From Spirochaetia bacterium (GTDB lineage Bacteria; Spirochaetota; Spirochaetia; Treponematales; Treponemataceae), in assembly GCA_900769975.1 (NCBI GenBank), contig CAAGIR010000234.1, forward strand, positions 4,970 to 68,969: 64,000 nt of DNA, read 5' to 3'. Under the pieces are notes generated by a model, which saw only the letters and a list, made by a program, of their open reading frames with translations, was not told the origin of the DNA and ran no database searches. The number at the start of each line of letters is the position of its first letter. Position 1 is the stretch's first letter. A program made the position numbers and the translations under genes. Shown piece by piece: positions 17,245 through 26,492 of the stretch.

Positions 17245-18537
17245 TTATTTAGGCCAGTATTCTTCTATTAATGAAGACTTCAATCCAGTTTCTTCTGGTT
17301 CAAAACATTCTGAAAGGATTTTCCAACCTAAATCCAAAGCATCTTCCAATGGAATATTTTTTGACAAATCCATCATGTTATCTTCAAATTTTTTACCGTA
17401 TTCAAGTAATTTTTCATCCCATTTACTCATATTAAAACCCATCGATTTCTTTTCGAGAGTATCTTTATAAGAAGAATAAAGACGAATCATACCATCCATA
17501 AGAGCTCGGTGATCTGGACGAGTTGAACCGTTAACATTCTGTTTCAATCGTGAAAGCGAACCAAATGGCTCAATACGTCCGCCTTTAAGATAATACTGAC
17601 CTTCTGTAATATATCCTGTGTTATCAGGAACAGGGTGAGTAACGTCATCACCAGGCATTGTAGTAACTGCAAGAATTGTTACAGAACCAGCCGAATCAAA
17701 ATCAACAGCTTTTTCATAACGACTTGCAAGCTGAGAGTACAAATCTCCAGGATATCCTCGGTTAGAAGGAACCTGTTCCTGTGTAATGGCAATTTCCTTC
17801 ATTGAATCGGCAAAGTTTGTCATATCAGTAAGGAGGACAAGAACATCTTTTCCTTTAAGAGCAAATTGTTCCGCAACCGCAAGCGAAAGGTCAGGAATTT
17901 TCTGACATTCTACTGTCGGGTCTGCTGCTGTGTGCATAAACATTACAGTTTTAGAAAGCGCACCACCGTCTTCCAAAGTTTTCTTAAAGTAAAGGTAATC
18001 ATCATATTTTAATCCCATGCCGCCCAAAACAATAACGTCAACTTCTGCCTGCATTGCGATACGTGCCAAAAGCTGATTATATGGTTCACCAGATATAGAG
18101 AAAATAGGAAGTTTTTGTGATACAACCAAAGTGTTGAACATATCAATCATAGGAATACCAGTACGTATCATTCTTTTTGCCATAATACGTTTTGAAGGAT
18201 TAACTGATGGTCCGCCGATAGTAACAAGGGAATCTGTCAGAGCAGGTCCGTTATCACGAGGTTGTGCCGAACCATTAAAGATACGTCCAAGCAAATCATC
18301 AGAAAAAGAAACTTCCATCTGATGTCCTAAGAATTTGATATGGTCTCCAGTTGAAATACCTCGTCCACCTGCAAAAACCTGAAGCGAAACAACATCACCA
18401 TCAATTTTGTTTACTTCGGCAAGCGATTTACCAAAACGAGTTTCAATTTCAGCTAATTCACCATAAGCAACATTATCTGCCTTTACTGTAATTACACTAC
18501 CAACGATGGATTCAATTTTACTATATACTTTATTCAT
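17245..18537 (-). CDS. atpB: V-type ATP synthase subunit B
   Basis: Non-catalytic nucleotide-binding subunit of the V1 hexamer, 430 residues. Landmarks are FNGSAQPRDNGPAL and KRMIRTGIPMIDMFNTLV. ISGEPYNQLLARIAMQA replaces the Walker A loop (no GxxxxGKT, as expected for B subunits). SRGYPGDLYSQLASRYEKA is the late conserved region. It overlaps atpA by one base. It partners with subunit A, and the short length is normal for spirochaetal and archaeal-type B subunits. Confidence 0.95.
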   Translation of the reverse strand: MNKVYSKIESIVGSVITVKADNVAYGELAEIETRFGKSLAEVNKIDGDVVSLQVFAGGRGISTGDHIKFLGHQMEVSFSDDLLGRIFNGSAQPRDNGPALTDSLVTIGGPSVNPSKRIMAKRMIRTGIPMIDMFNTLVVSQKLPIFSISGEPYNQLLARIAMQAEVDVIVLGGMGLKYDDYLYFKKTLEDGGALSKTVMFMHTAADPTVECQKIPDLSLAVAEQFALKGKDVLVLLTDMTNFADSMKEIAITQEQVPSNRGYPGDLYSQLASRYEKAVDFDSAGSVTILAVTTMPGDDVTHPVPDNTGYITEGQYYLKGGRIEPFGSLSRLKQNVNGSTRPDHRALMDGMIRLYSSYKDTLEKKSMGFNMSKWDEKLLEYGKKFEDNMMDLSKNIPLEDALDLGWKILSECFEPEETGLKSSLIEEYWPK

Positions 18538-20306
18538 TATTCACCATCCTTCAGCAATTGTGCAACATAATCACGAACTTTTCCGTTTGCACTTGCAATA
18601 TGAGCGTCAACTTCTTTTTCAGCTGAAACAAATTTATCAGAATTCCAAAGAGAATAATTCCAGTCTATAAACTTCTGTCTAAGCTGATTGAAAAAGTTTC
18701 TGGCTGTATCTTTATCTTCGAGTGCAAAATCAGAACCAAGCACAGTTACAACTTTTTTGAAAGTATATTTCTGTCGTTCTACGCTTACTGCTGCATCGAT
18801 TTCATCAAAAGAGTTCTGCTGCATGTAAACAGCATCAAGGAATTCGCTCTTTAAATATTCTATATAATCTTCTGTTGTTGTTCCTTCTTCACCAACAACT
18901 TTCATCATCTGATTAACTTCAACACCTGAAAGGAAAACTTTTCTTGCAAAAGAAACCCATTCTTCTGGCAAAACTGATTTATATTTTGACCATGAAATGA
19001 TTGGGTCAATAGCAGGATATTTTCGTGCATCTGAACGTTCACGTGAAAGTCCATGGAAAGCACCTACTACTTTAAGTGTTGCCTGTGTAACAGGTTCTTC
19101 AAAGTTACCACCTGCAGGAGATACTGTACCTCCAATTGTAACAGATCCAACTGAACCGTCACGAAGGCGTACAATTCCTGCACGTTCATAGAATGCTGCA
19201 ATATAAGATTCCAGGTAAGCAGGGAATGCTTCTTCTCCAGGAATTTCTTCAAGACGACCTGACATTTCACGCAAAGCCTGAGCCCATCGCGAAGTAGAAT
19301 CAGCAAGGAGTAATACGTGTAATCCCATTTGTCTGTAATATTCAGCCAGAGTTACTGATGTATATACAGATGCTTCTCGGCTTGCTACAGGCATAGATGA
19401 TGTATTACAAATAATGATTGTTCTTTCCATTAAAGAACGTCCAGTTCTAGGGTCCTTTAATTCAGGGAATTCTTTAATTGTTTCAACAACTTCACCAGCA
19501 CGTTCACCGCAGGCTGCAATAATTACGATATCAACGTCTGCATTGCGGCTTGTTGTATGCTGTAATACTGTTTTTCCAGCTCCGAAAGGTCCAGGAATAC
19601 AGTAAGTTCCACCTTTTGATACAGGATAAAATGTATCGATTAGACGAACCTGAGTAACCATTGGTTCACTTGGAGCAAGGCGTTCTGCATAACAGTCAAC
19701 AGCACGTTTTACAGGCCATTTGAATGCCATTTTTAAATCGTGAGTATTACCTTTTTCATCTTTTACAACACAAACAGTTTCTTCTATAGTATAGCTTCCA
19801 GCTGGTACTACAGAAACAATTTCGTACATTCCAAGTAAATCAAATGGAACGAGTATTTTATGAGTAAATGGTCCTTCTGGAACAGAACCAATTGCATCGC
19901 CTCGCAAAACTTTGTCACCAGGTTTTACAATTGGTGTCCAGTCCCATTTTTTATCACGAGGAAGTGAATCTACATAAACACCTCTTTCCAAAAAGAAACC
20001 TGCCTTTTCTGCAACCAGAGGAAGAGGATTCTGTAATCCATCAAATGTCTGACCCAGAAGTCCAGGCCCTAATTCAGCACAAAGAAGATCCCCTGCCAAT
20101 TCTACAACATCACCAGCTTTAATTCCTTGTGTCATTTCAAAAATCTGCATCTGAGCTTTATTTCCGCGAATACGAATAACTTCACCACGCAGTTTTTTTC
20201 CATCTACATTTACATAGCCAACTTCATTCATAGAAACATTACCGTCAAATTCAACAGTTATCATGTTTCCATTAATGCCGACTACTTTTGCTTTTGTATC
20301 CGTCAT
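18537..20306 (-). CDS. atpA: V-type ATP synthase subunit A (catalytic)
   Basis: Catalytic V1 ATPase subunit, 589 residues. It has the P-loop GPFGAGKTVLQH (about residues 229-240) and the A-subunit-specific insertion domain (about residues 115-200). CGERAGEVVETIKEFPEL supplies the catalytic glutamate region, and DSTSRWAQALREMSGRLEEIPGEEAFPAYL is diagnostic. Its stop and start overlap its neighbours by one base on both sides (TAATG), so translation is coupled through DUF2764-A-B. Confidence 0.96.
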   Translation of the reverse strand: MTDTKAKVVGINGNMITVEFDGNVSMNEVGYVNVDGKKLRGEVIRIRGNKAQMQIFEMTQGIKAGDVVELAGDLLCAELGPGLLGQTFDGLQNPLPLVAEKAGFFLERGVYVDSLPRDKKWDWTPIVKPGDKVLRGDAIGSVPEGPFTHKILVPFDLLGMYEIVSVVPAGSYTIEETVCVVKDEKGNTHDLKMAFKWPVKRAVDCYAERLAPSEPMVTQVRLIDTFYPVSKGGTYCIPGPFGAGKTVLQHTTSRNADVDIVIIAACGERAGEVVETIKEFPELKDPRTGRSLMERTIIICNTSSMPVASREASVYTSVTLAEYYRQMGLHVLLLADSTSRWAQALREMSGRLEEIPGEEAFPAYLESYIAAFYERAGIVRLRDGSVGSVTIGGTVSPAGGNFEEPVTQATLKVVGAFHGLSRERSDARKYPAIDPIISWSKYKSVLPEEWVSFARKVFLSGVEVNQMMKVVGEEGTTTEDYIEYLKSEFLDAVYMQQNSFDEIDAAVSVERQKYTFKKVVTVLGSDFALEDKDTARNFFNQLRQKFIDWNYSLWNSDKFVSAEKEVDAHIASANGKVRDYVAQLLKDGE

Positions 20307-20848
20307 TATTTATCTCCATCCAAAATTGTATCGTAAATCTTATGATAAGATGTCTTTCCATTTTCGACTTCAAATTTACGCATTCTTTCTACAAGCATCA
20401 ATCTCAAGCCGTAGGCATACACTGCATCAATTGAAAAACTATCCATAGGACGCAAATCATCGAGCAAACGTAACCTGTAATCATAAAGAAACTGTTCTGC
20501 ACTTAAAGGACTATCCATACCTACAGCCGTTCTTGCCGCAGAAATGATATCAGCAGTAATTCCGGCTGGCAGAGGAACAGAATCCTTTTTCATTTTCTGT
20601 GCACGTATCTGTGCAAGTGCAAAACGCAGGTTTCTTTCTTTTTCGTACCAAGTATCCAGAAAAACAGAACCAGTAGATTCCAACTCTTTTGGAGGAACCA
20701 AAGAAAGCGAATTGACAATCTGTTTTTCTTCATCACTTATAAATCTGCACGCCAACTCTTTAAAAGAAATTGTATTCAAAGGCAAAGCAGATTTACTTTC
20801 TTGAGAACTGATATTTGGTAACTGTGAAACCAAATAATAATAAGCCAC
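20306..20848 (-). CDS. DUF2764 family V-ATPase-associated protein
   Basis: A 180-residue soluble helical protein of the DUF2764 type, encoded between atpE and atpA as in other treponemes. The N-terminus MAYYYLVSQLPNISSQ is typical. Two conserved blocks follow (DTWYEKERNLRFALAQIRAQK and FLYDYRLRLLDDLRPMDSFSIDAVYAYGLRLMLVERM). It overlaps both neighbours by one base. No recognisable subunit C or F gene is present in the operon, so this protein is a candidate stalk subunit; that is inference. Confidence 0.85.
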   Translation of the reverse strand: MAYYYLVSQLPNISSQESKSALPLNTISFKELACRFISDEEKQIVNSLSLVPPKELESTGSVFLDTWYEKERNLRFALAQIRAQKMKKDSVPLPAGITADIISAARTAVGMDSPLSAEQFLYDYRLRLLDDLRPMDSFSIDAVYAYGLRLMLVERMRKFEVENGKTSYHKIYDTILDGDK

Positions 20849-21468
20849 TATTGTGCATCCTTAGCAGCGATTTTGATTAATGCTGCAACTTTTGGATTAA
20901 GATATGCCGCAAACATTTCTGACAGGCTTTCTGCCGAATAATCATAATAAGCAGCACCATTTTTTACACCAATTCTAAACCCTGCAGACAATGTTTTATC
21001 AGGTTTAATTTCAAGTCCTTTTGATATTTCTGCTTTAAGTTCAGAAACTAGTGCAGACTCTAGAGTTTTCAAATCTTTTTCAGCAAGTAATACTGAAAGC
21101 TCAGAAGCATCTGCATTTTTTGACCATGCTTTTACAGTTTCTGGTATTAACTTAACAAGAAGGTCTTTTGTCTGAACATTTTCAGTTTCTGTTTTAATTA
21201 ATCCATCCAACTCATTAATAATTGAATCTTTAAAAGAAAGAAGCATATTTCTGCCAGCCTGAACGATTGCTTCCTCGCTGGCTTTTTTCATTCTTTCTGT
21301 TTCAGCTTTTGCATTTTTTACAATTTCATCTGCTTTTTCTTGAGCGTCGGCAATAATTTTTTCAGCATTTTTTTCTGCATCTGCTATTATTTTTGCAGAT
21401 TCAGTTTCAGCTGATGCCACACCGTCTTTTTTGATTTTATCAATCAATTCCTGTAACTGTACATCCAT
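20848..21468 (-). CDS. atpE: V-type ATP synthase subunit E
   Basis: Peripheral stalk subunit, 206 residues. The N-terminal half is one long Ala/Glu/Lys-rich helix (DAEKNAEKIIADAQEKADEI). The C-terminal globular domain ends ESLSEMFAAYLNPKVAALI. It is the first gene of the V-ATPase operon. GAGGTAATTA precedes the ATG, and a plausible promoter lies just upstream. No separate subunit G gene is seen; in minimal spirochaetal V-ATPases its absence is usual. Confidence 0.9.
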   Translation of the reverse strand: MDVQLQELIDKIKKDGVASAETESAKIIADAEKNAEKIIADAQEKADEIVKNAKAETERMKKASEEAIVQAGRNMLLSFKDSIINELDGLIKTETENVQTKDLLVKLIPETVKAWSKNADASELSVLLAEKDLKTLESALVSELKAEISKGLEIKPDKTLSAGFRIGVKNGAAYYDYSAESLSEMFAAYLNPKVAALIKIAAKDAQ

Positions 21469-21500
21469 TAATTACCTCACAAAATTTTGACCATTTTTAT

Positions 21501-21528
21501 ATAATAACACTATTTTTTAGATTTACAA
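21501..21528 (-). promoter_or_regulatory. candidate promoter of the V-ATPase operon
   Basis: Reading leftward, the -35 box TTGTAA (21523-21528) and -10 box TATTAT (21501-21506) are spaced by 16 bases. The start would be near 21494, about 26 bases before the atpE ATG. It is a moderate match only. Confidence 0.5.
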
Positions 21529-21548
21529 ATAAAAAATTGGTAAATTAT

Positions 21549-22610
21549 TTAAAAATTAAATGAATAAATTGTTTTTGCCTTCATTGTTTTACCAGGACGT
21601 AAAATACAACTTGGGAAATCTTCATGATTTGGTGTATCTGGGAATGCCTGTGTTTCCAGACAGAAAGCATCATGAGTATCATAAATTTTTCCTTGTTTTC
21701 CGCAAATTCCTTTTATATAATTACCCGTATAGAACTGACATCCTTCCATATTAGTATAAACTGACATAGAATTTCCTGTTTCATGTTCCTTTACGACACA
21801 GAATTCAACTAAATCAGAATCATCAATAGGACAGCCGCAATTTTCATCAGAAGGATCATATTTTTCCGTTACGTAACAGTGATCATAACCAATTCCAGTT
21901 TCTTTAATATCCTTTCCGATTGCCTTTTCTTCTGTAAAATCAAAAGCAGTATCCTTTACATCAAGAATTTTTCCAGTTGGAATTAATTTTGCATTAACTT
22001 CCAGACATTTTGAGGAATTCATCTGAACTGTGTGTTCACCAACATTACCATTACCTTTTAAATTAAAATATGCATGATTTGTAATGTTGATTGGAGTTGC
22101 TTTATCTGTTGTAGCATTATAAATACATGAAAGGTTATTGTTTTCATCAAGAAGATAAGTAACAGAAAGTGCGACGTTTCCAAGAAATCCCTGCTCTCCG
22201 TCTGGTGAAAGTCTTACAAATTTTACACCGCAGAATTTATCGCTTTCAATTACTTTACCTTCCCACATCATCTTATCATAACCAGAAAAACCGCCATGCA
22301 AAGTGTTAGGACCGTCATTTTTATCCAGATTGTATTTTTTTCCATCCAAAGTAAAAGATGCTTTTCCTATTCTGTTTGCAAAACGTCCCACAATTGCACC
22401 AAAACAATAAGTTGAATTTATATATCCATCTAAAGTTGAAAAGCCCAGTAAAACATCAGTTTTTTTGCCGTTTTTATCTGTTAAAACAATACTTGTTAAT
22501 GTACACCCGTAATCAGTACAGGAAAAAGACATTCTTTCATTACTAACAGTATAAAGATGAACTTTTGTACCGTCACTCAACACTCCAAATTTCTGTTTTT
22601 TTACTTTCAT
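21549..22610 (-). CDS. galM: aldose 1-epimerase
   Basis: Galactose mutarotase interconverting alpha and beta anomers of hexoses, 353 residues, with no signal peptide. Visible family motifs are NRIGKASFTLDGKKYNLDKNDGPNTLHGG (Asn and His of the sugar site), NITNHAYFNLKG (catalytic acid His) and the late FCLETQAFPDTPNH with the catalytic base Glu. GAGG precedes the ATG. It lies between the end of the flagellar operon and the V-ATPase promoter, and a 38-base gap separates it from the upstream gene, so read-through from the flagellar operon is possible. Confidence 0.95.
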   Translation of the reverse strand: MKVKKQKFGVLSDGTKVHLYTVSNERMSFSCTDYGCTLTSIVLTDKNGKKTDVLLGFSTLDGYINSTYCFGAIVGRFANRIGKASFTLDGKKYNLDKNDGPNTLHGGFSGYDKMMWEGKVIESDKFCGVKFVRLSPDGEQGFLGNVALSVTYLLDENNNLSCIYNATTDKATPINITNHAYFNLKGNGNVGEHTVQMNSSKCLEVNAKLIPTGKILDVKDTAFDFTEEKAIGKDIKETGIGYDHCYVTEKYDPSDENCGCPIDDSDLVEFCVVKEHETGNSMSVYTNMEGCQFYTGNYIKGICGKQGKIYDTHDAFCLETQAFPDTPNHEDFPSCILRPGKTMKAKTIYSFNF

Positions 22611-22648
22611 TTAAAAAACCTCGTTGTTTTATTAAGATTCCAAAAGTA

Positions 22649-23365
22649 TTAAAGCTTTTGGGTAATTCCCATGTCAATAATAAATTGAACTTCAGAAGTA
22701 GAACATTTTAGTTCCGCTGCAATTTCTTCTACCGTCATTCCGTTTGCAAACAGTTTTGCAACTTTATCATTAAAAGAATTATTCAGGTTTTCTGATATTG
22801 CATTATCATCGTATACTTTTGTAATAATCAACGGAACTTCTTTATAAGCAGCTCCTTCTGGAGTAATTTTTGTTTCATCTTTTAAAATCATATCATTTTC
22901 ATCAAATAATGTTCCTTGTCCGTCATCTTTTTTTATTTCGTATGAAGAATCTGGATCGATATAATTTTTTATGTATTGATTTTTCTTTTGTTTTTCTGAA
23001 TAAGAAGATTTTAGCGGAGTTTCATCATATAAGGAATTATTCACAAAAATTTTCTTTGTTCTGTTTTTATTCGTAAGTTTTTCTGTTTCGGCAATCATTT
23101 CTCGAAGCCTTTGTGTTGCCTCATTAAAAGCCGTCATTTTTTCGTCCGCATCTTTCAGCAAAGAGCGAATTCTTCGTGTAGATTCATTTAAAAGTTCTAT
23201 ATCGGTATTTGCATTCCTGTTGATATCAGAAATAAGCTGATTCATTCTTGCACGTGTTTTTTCGATAATTGAATCGGTAGAAAAAAGCTTTTTAAATTTA
23301 AAAAGGATTATCGACATAATAACAACACAAATTATTGAAAAAAACAAAGCAATATATTCAAGCAT
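22649..23365 (-). CDS. membrane-anchored coiled-coil protein with C-terminal HTH-like (DUF6115-like) segment
   Basis: A 238-residue protein of unknown function. Residues 3-24 form one membrane segment. Residues 30-100 form a coiled coil with two similar helices (STRRIRSLLKDADEKM and ATQRLREMIAETEKL). A low-complexity linker follows. The last 40 residues contain a helix-turn-helix-like motif (VAKLFANGMTVEEIAAELKCSTSEVQFII). This architecture and its place after fliA recall Bacillus SwrB. ATG 23365 is chosen over an adjacent GTG because of AGAGGTAG spacing. A weak hairpin CCAAAAG/CTTTTGG spans the stop. Confidence 0.75.
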   Translation of the reverse strand: MLEYIALFFSIICVVIMSIILFKFKKLFSTDSIIEKTRARMNQLISDINRNANTDIELLNESTRRIRSLLKDADEKMTAFNEATQRLREMIAETEKLTNKNRTKKIFVNNSLYDETPLKSSYSEKQKKNQYIKNYIDPDSSYEIKKDDGQGTLFDENDMILKDETKITPEGAAYKEVPLIITKVYDDNAISENLNNSFNDKVAKLFANGMTVEEIAAELKCSTSEVQFIIDMGITQKL

Positions 23366-23368
23366 CAC

Positions 23369-23704
23369 CTACCTCTTTATATCAATAATAGTGCCTATAC
23401 CTAAAAATGCAGAATTATTCTTTTTGATATTATTTTGTTCGTCTGTATTTTCATTTTCTTCACTCTCTTTTTTGTTTTGATTTTGAAATTCATGAGAGTT
23501 TTTTCCATTTTGATTTACATTTTTTGTGTTTGAATTTTCATTTGAAGTTTCGTGAACTTTTGAAGAATTTTCTATTTGTTTTTGAATGTTATTCTGTTGC
23601 TGCATTGCTTCTGTAAGCTGAGCCTGCTGCGAAGTAGACATAGTTTTTGAGACATTTGAAAGTTGTGAATACATTGTCTGAAGATCAATCGGCTGAATAG
23701 CCAT
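23369..23704 (-). CDS. small Gln/Asn-rich hypothetical protein of the flagellar operon
   Basis: A 111-residue protein I do not recognise. Residues 1-45 are helical and Gln/Met-rich (TMYSQLSNVSKTMSTSQQAQLTEAMQQQ). The middle is a disordered Asn/Lys/Glu stretch. The tail ends in a hydrophobic patch, FLGIGTIIDIKR. It has no membrane segment or signal. The ATG at 23704 has GGAGG 9 bases upstream; the ATG at 23713 abuts GGAGG and is less likely. It overlaps fapA by 20 bases and stops 3 bases before the next start, so translation is probably coupled. Confidence 0.72.
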   Translation of the reverse strand: MAIQPIDLQTMYSQLSNVSKTMSTSQQAQLTEAMQQQNNIQKQIENSSKVHETSNENSNTKNVNQNGKNSHEFQNQNKKESEENENTDEQNNIKKNNSAFLGIGTIIDIKR

Positions 23705-25658
23705 CTGGTTCATCCTCCTGCAATGCTGGCGGTTCGTAAGGTCCTCGTTTTGAAAGTTTATTTACATCATCATAATAAACAGTAACTTTTCTACATTCCA
23801 TTTTAAATTCATCCAACGAATCACGCACATATATTTTTACATCTGAATAAATTGTATCTTCACATTTAACTTTTCCGATTGCCTTTAATTCACGTAAATG
23901 TTTTTGTATTCCTTCAATTTCTTTTGACATATCTTCAAGTTCAACAGTGATATGATCACATTTTTCTTTTAAGACACGAAGTTTTTCTTCTTTATCTTGA
24001 GACAATTTCTTACGGAGTTTTTTCTGCTGTTCAAGATTTTTTATATCCAAATCACAATTTTCATATTCTTTTGTGCCTTTTGCCTGCATAGTCTGCAATT
24101 CTTCAAGACGTTTTTTGGCACGAGGATCAATTCCTACTTCAAGAATTGTTTCTGCACCACCACCAGGTGAACCGATTTTTTTTGCACAAATTTCCTGTGT
24201 CGCAAGTAAATGACCGCCAATAATCTGAGCTTTTTTTCCTTTTACAATGATATTTTTCATTGCCGTTACATTACTGTTTACTATAGAATCATAAACAATT
24301 ACATTTTCTTCTACTTCGACAGTCGTATCATTTATAAATTTAGCCCATAAAGATTTTCCAGCTTTTACGTAACCTTCACCTTTACCAAAAATTCCCTGGC
24401 GTACGATAATATTTCCAGTTGCTTCCAGCCGAGATTTATCAACAATTCCGTTAATTTCGATATTTGTTGCTTCGACTTTATATCCTTCTTCTACAGAACC
24501 TTTGATAATTACAGTTCCTACAAATTTAACATCGCCTGTTTTTACATTAACGGCATCAAGATATTTTACAGGTTCAACAGTTATCCTGCCGTTTACAAGC
24601 ATAACTTCACCGTCAATATCCGCTTTTATGGTTACTCCATCGCGATCCAGACTGACATTCTGACCAAGCAAAATTTGGATATCTTTTCCGTTTGTTGCAT
24701 CCAGATAACGTCCAAAAACAGTTTTTCCGCCTTTGCCCCGTTCTGGCAGAACTTTTTGTGCAAGCGGTTGTCCCGCAATAACATTTTGTATCTGATTCCA
24801 GTCTTTATAATTAATATTACCAGTTTTCGATTCTTTTGCTTTTATCTTTTTAGGATCTGTTTCAAAATTATAAGAAATATATGCATCGCGACCGTTTACA
24901 GGAGGAATAGCAGCAGCAACTTCAAACGGCATATTATAAACAGGATGATCTACGAATTCTGATATTCGTTCTTCATTTACACAAATTTCAATAACACCCT
25001 GAGCAGTCAGAGCCCTTTTTATCATTTCGGCAGATGCTTCAGAACCGCTCATAGAAGGAGGAGAAACAATAACAGATGCAGTCATTTCATCTTTTGAAAC
25101 TTCAATACCGATTACAACATCTCCAGCAGGAATATGACGGTACTGTCCTACCATTTTATATTCTTCATCAGTACCTTGCTTTACTAATTTTTTGATTAAA
25201 TCTTCATCAAAGTCGATTGTGTCCTGCCTGTTCATTTCTGCCAGAACATCTTTTACGTCAACAGGTTCACCATTACCTTTTGGTAAAATCACTTTGAGCA
25301 TAATGTCAGCTTTAAAGTGACGAACATAATACATTCCGTCTTTATCCTGAATCTGCTCATTATCAGCAAGTTCTTCATTGTCAAAAAGACCGTCAGACGC
25401 AAGTTTGGAAACTTTTCTAAATGAATTAGGATCCTGATAGATTTTTAACTTCCAGGGCTTTTTTCCAAGTCCCATAAAACCTTCGCTTCCTTTTTCTACA
25501 ATTTCATATTGTAAAGCGGAAGTTTTCACGTCAAGCTGAACAGCGGCATCATCCAGAGCTTCATCTATCGAATTAGCCATAACTTCTACAAAATGCAAAT
25601 TCTGGTCAACAGCGAGAAAATTCTTCATATCTGTTCTGATTTTTTCTAAAGTAACCAT
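23685..25658 (-). CDS. FapA/DUF342 family protein with N-terminal Jag_N-like domain
   Basis: A 657-residue cytosolic protein. Residues 20-75 resemble the Jag_N domain of KhpB (VEVMANSIDEALDDAAVQL, then SEGFMGLGKKPWKLKI). Residues of about 110-290 match the FapA N-terminal region. About 300-480 form the repetitive beta-helix of DUF342 (for example VGTVIIKGSVEEGYKVEA). About 505-595 are a coiled coil. It sits directly after fliA, as in Treponema pallidum. FapA proteins are thought to be polymerising cell-shape or flagellar-position factors, but the molecular role is unresolved. Confidence 0.85.
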   Translation of the reverse strand: MVTLEKIRTDMKNFLAVDQNLHFVEVMANSIDEALDDAAVQLDVKTSALQYEIVEKGSEGFMGLGKKPWKLKIYQDPNSFRKVSKLASDGLFDNEELADNEQIQDKDGMYYVRHFKADIMLKVILPKGNGEPVDVKDVLAEMNRQDTIDFDEDLIKKLVKQGTDEEYKMVGQYRHIPAGDVVIGIEVSKDEMTASVIVSPPSMSGSEASAEMIKRALTAQGVIEICVNEERISEFVDHPVYNMPFEVAAAIPPVNGRDAYISYNFETDPKKIKAKESKTGNINYKDWNQIQNVIAGQPLAQKVLPERGKGGKTVFGRYLDATNGKDIQILLGQNVSLDRDGVTIKADIDGEVMLVNGRITVEPVKYLDAVNVKTGDVKFVGTVIIKGSVEEGYKVEATNIEINGIVDKSRLEATGNIIVRQGIFGKGEGYVKAGKSLWAKFINDTTVEVEENVIVYDSIVNSNVTAMKNIIVKGKKAQIIGGHLLATQEICAKKIGSPGGGAETILEVGIDPRAKKRLEELQTMQAKGTKEYENCDLDIKNLEQQKKLRKKLSQDKEEKLRVLKEKCDHITVELEDMSKEIEGIQKHLRELKAIGKVKCEDTIYSDVKIYVRDSLDEFKMECRKVTVYYDDVNKLSKRGPYEPPALQEDEPDGYSAD

Positions 25659-25696
25659 TTACCAGTAAAGCCTCTTGAAGATTTTTGTTATGTTTA

Positions 25697-26479
25697 TTAA
25701 ATAATACCTTTCCTAAGGTTAGTAAGTTTTGCGCGGAGTCTTAAATTTGCCTTTGCATGCAATTGAGAAATACGAGATTCACTTACTTCCAGAACATCTC
25801 CAATTTCTTTAAAAGTTAAATCTTCGTGATAATACAGTACAATTACCATTTTTTCTTTTTCTGGCAATTCACTGATTGCTTCTGCTATTACTTTTCTGAT
25901 TTCTTCCCTTTCGGCAATTACATCCGGATTCAGACTGGCTGGCGATTCAATATTACTGCCTATCGACATATTATCATTATCATCACCTGTATACCACACA
26001 TCATTTAAAGATAAAACACTTGTGCTTGACACTTTCATAACAGTTTTGTGATATTCATCTTCACTCATATTTAATGATTTGGCAATTTCTGAATCACTTG
26101 CAGTCCTACCGAGTTTCGATTCAAGCGTTACAATTGCATCTTCAATTTCACGTGATTTTTGGCGGACAGAACGAGGAACCCAGTCAATCTGGCGCAATTC
26201 ATCAAAAATTGCACCGCGAATTCTTGTTACGGCATAAGTTTTAAACTTAACATTTTTTGAAGTATCATATTTATTTATGGCATCAAGCAATCCAAATTGA
26301 CCATATCCTACCAAATCATCAAATTCAACAGAAGAAGGAAGACCTGTAGCAACTTTTCCTGCAACATATTTTACAAGAGGCATATATTGACGGATAAATT
26401 TATCTCTAAGAGCTGGAGATTTTGTCTTTTTAAATTCTTCCCAAAGATCATCTTCTTCTTTTTCATCATTAATTGGCAT
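25697..26479 (-). CDS. fliA: RNA polymerase sigma factor FliA (sigma-28)
   Basis: Flagellar sigma factor of the FliA/WhiG group, 260 residues. Region 2 holds MPLVKYVAGKVATGLPSSVEFDDLVGYGQFGLLDAI and KTYAVTRIRGAIFDELRQIDWVPRSVR. Region 4 holds ELPEKEKMVIVLYYHEDLTFKEIGDVLEVSESRISQLHAKA. The ATG at 26479 (MPINDEK) is chosen because GAGGGTGG lies just upstream; the longer frame would overlap the previous gene. It lies within the motility operon between an unknown membrane protein and fapA. No anti-sigma factor FlgM gene is seen. Confidence 0.95.
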   Translation of the reverse strand: MPINDEKEEDDLWEEFKKTKSPALRDKFIRQYMPLVKYVAGKVATGLPSSVEFDDLVGYGQFGLLDAINKYDTSKNVKFKTYAVTRIRGAIFDELRQIDWVPRSVRQKSREIEDAIVTLESKLGRTASDSEIAKSLNMSEDEYHKTVMKVSSTSVLSLNDVWYTGDDNDNMSIGSNIESPASLNPDVIAEREEIRKVIAEAISELPEKEKMVIVLYYHEDLTFKEIGDVLEVSESRISQLHAKANLRLRAKLTNLRKGII

Positions 26480-26492
26480 ATATTCCACCCTC

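Noticed and set aside
22640..22661. Hairpin CCAAAAG/CTTTTGG as a terminator of the flagellar operon
   Set aside because: The stem is only 7 bp, overlaps the stop codon and has no U-tract on the leftward strand, so it is mentioned only with the gene.
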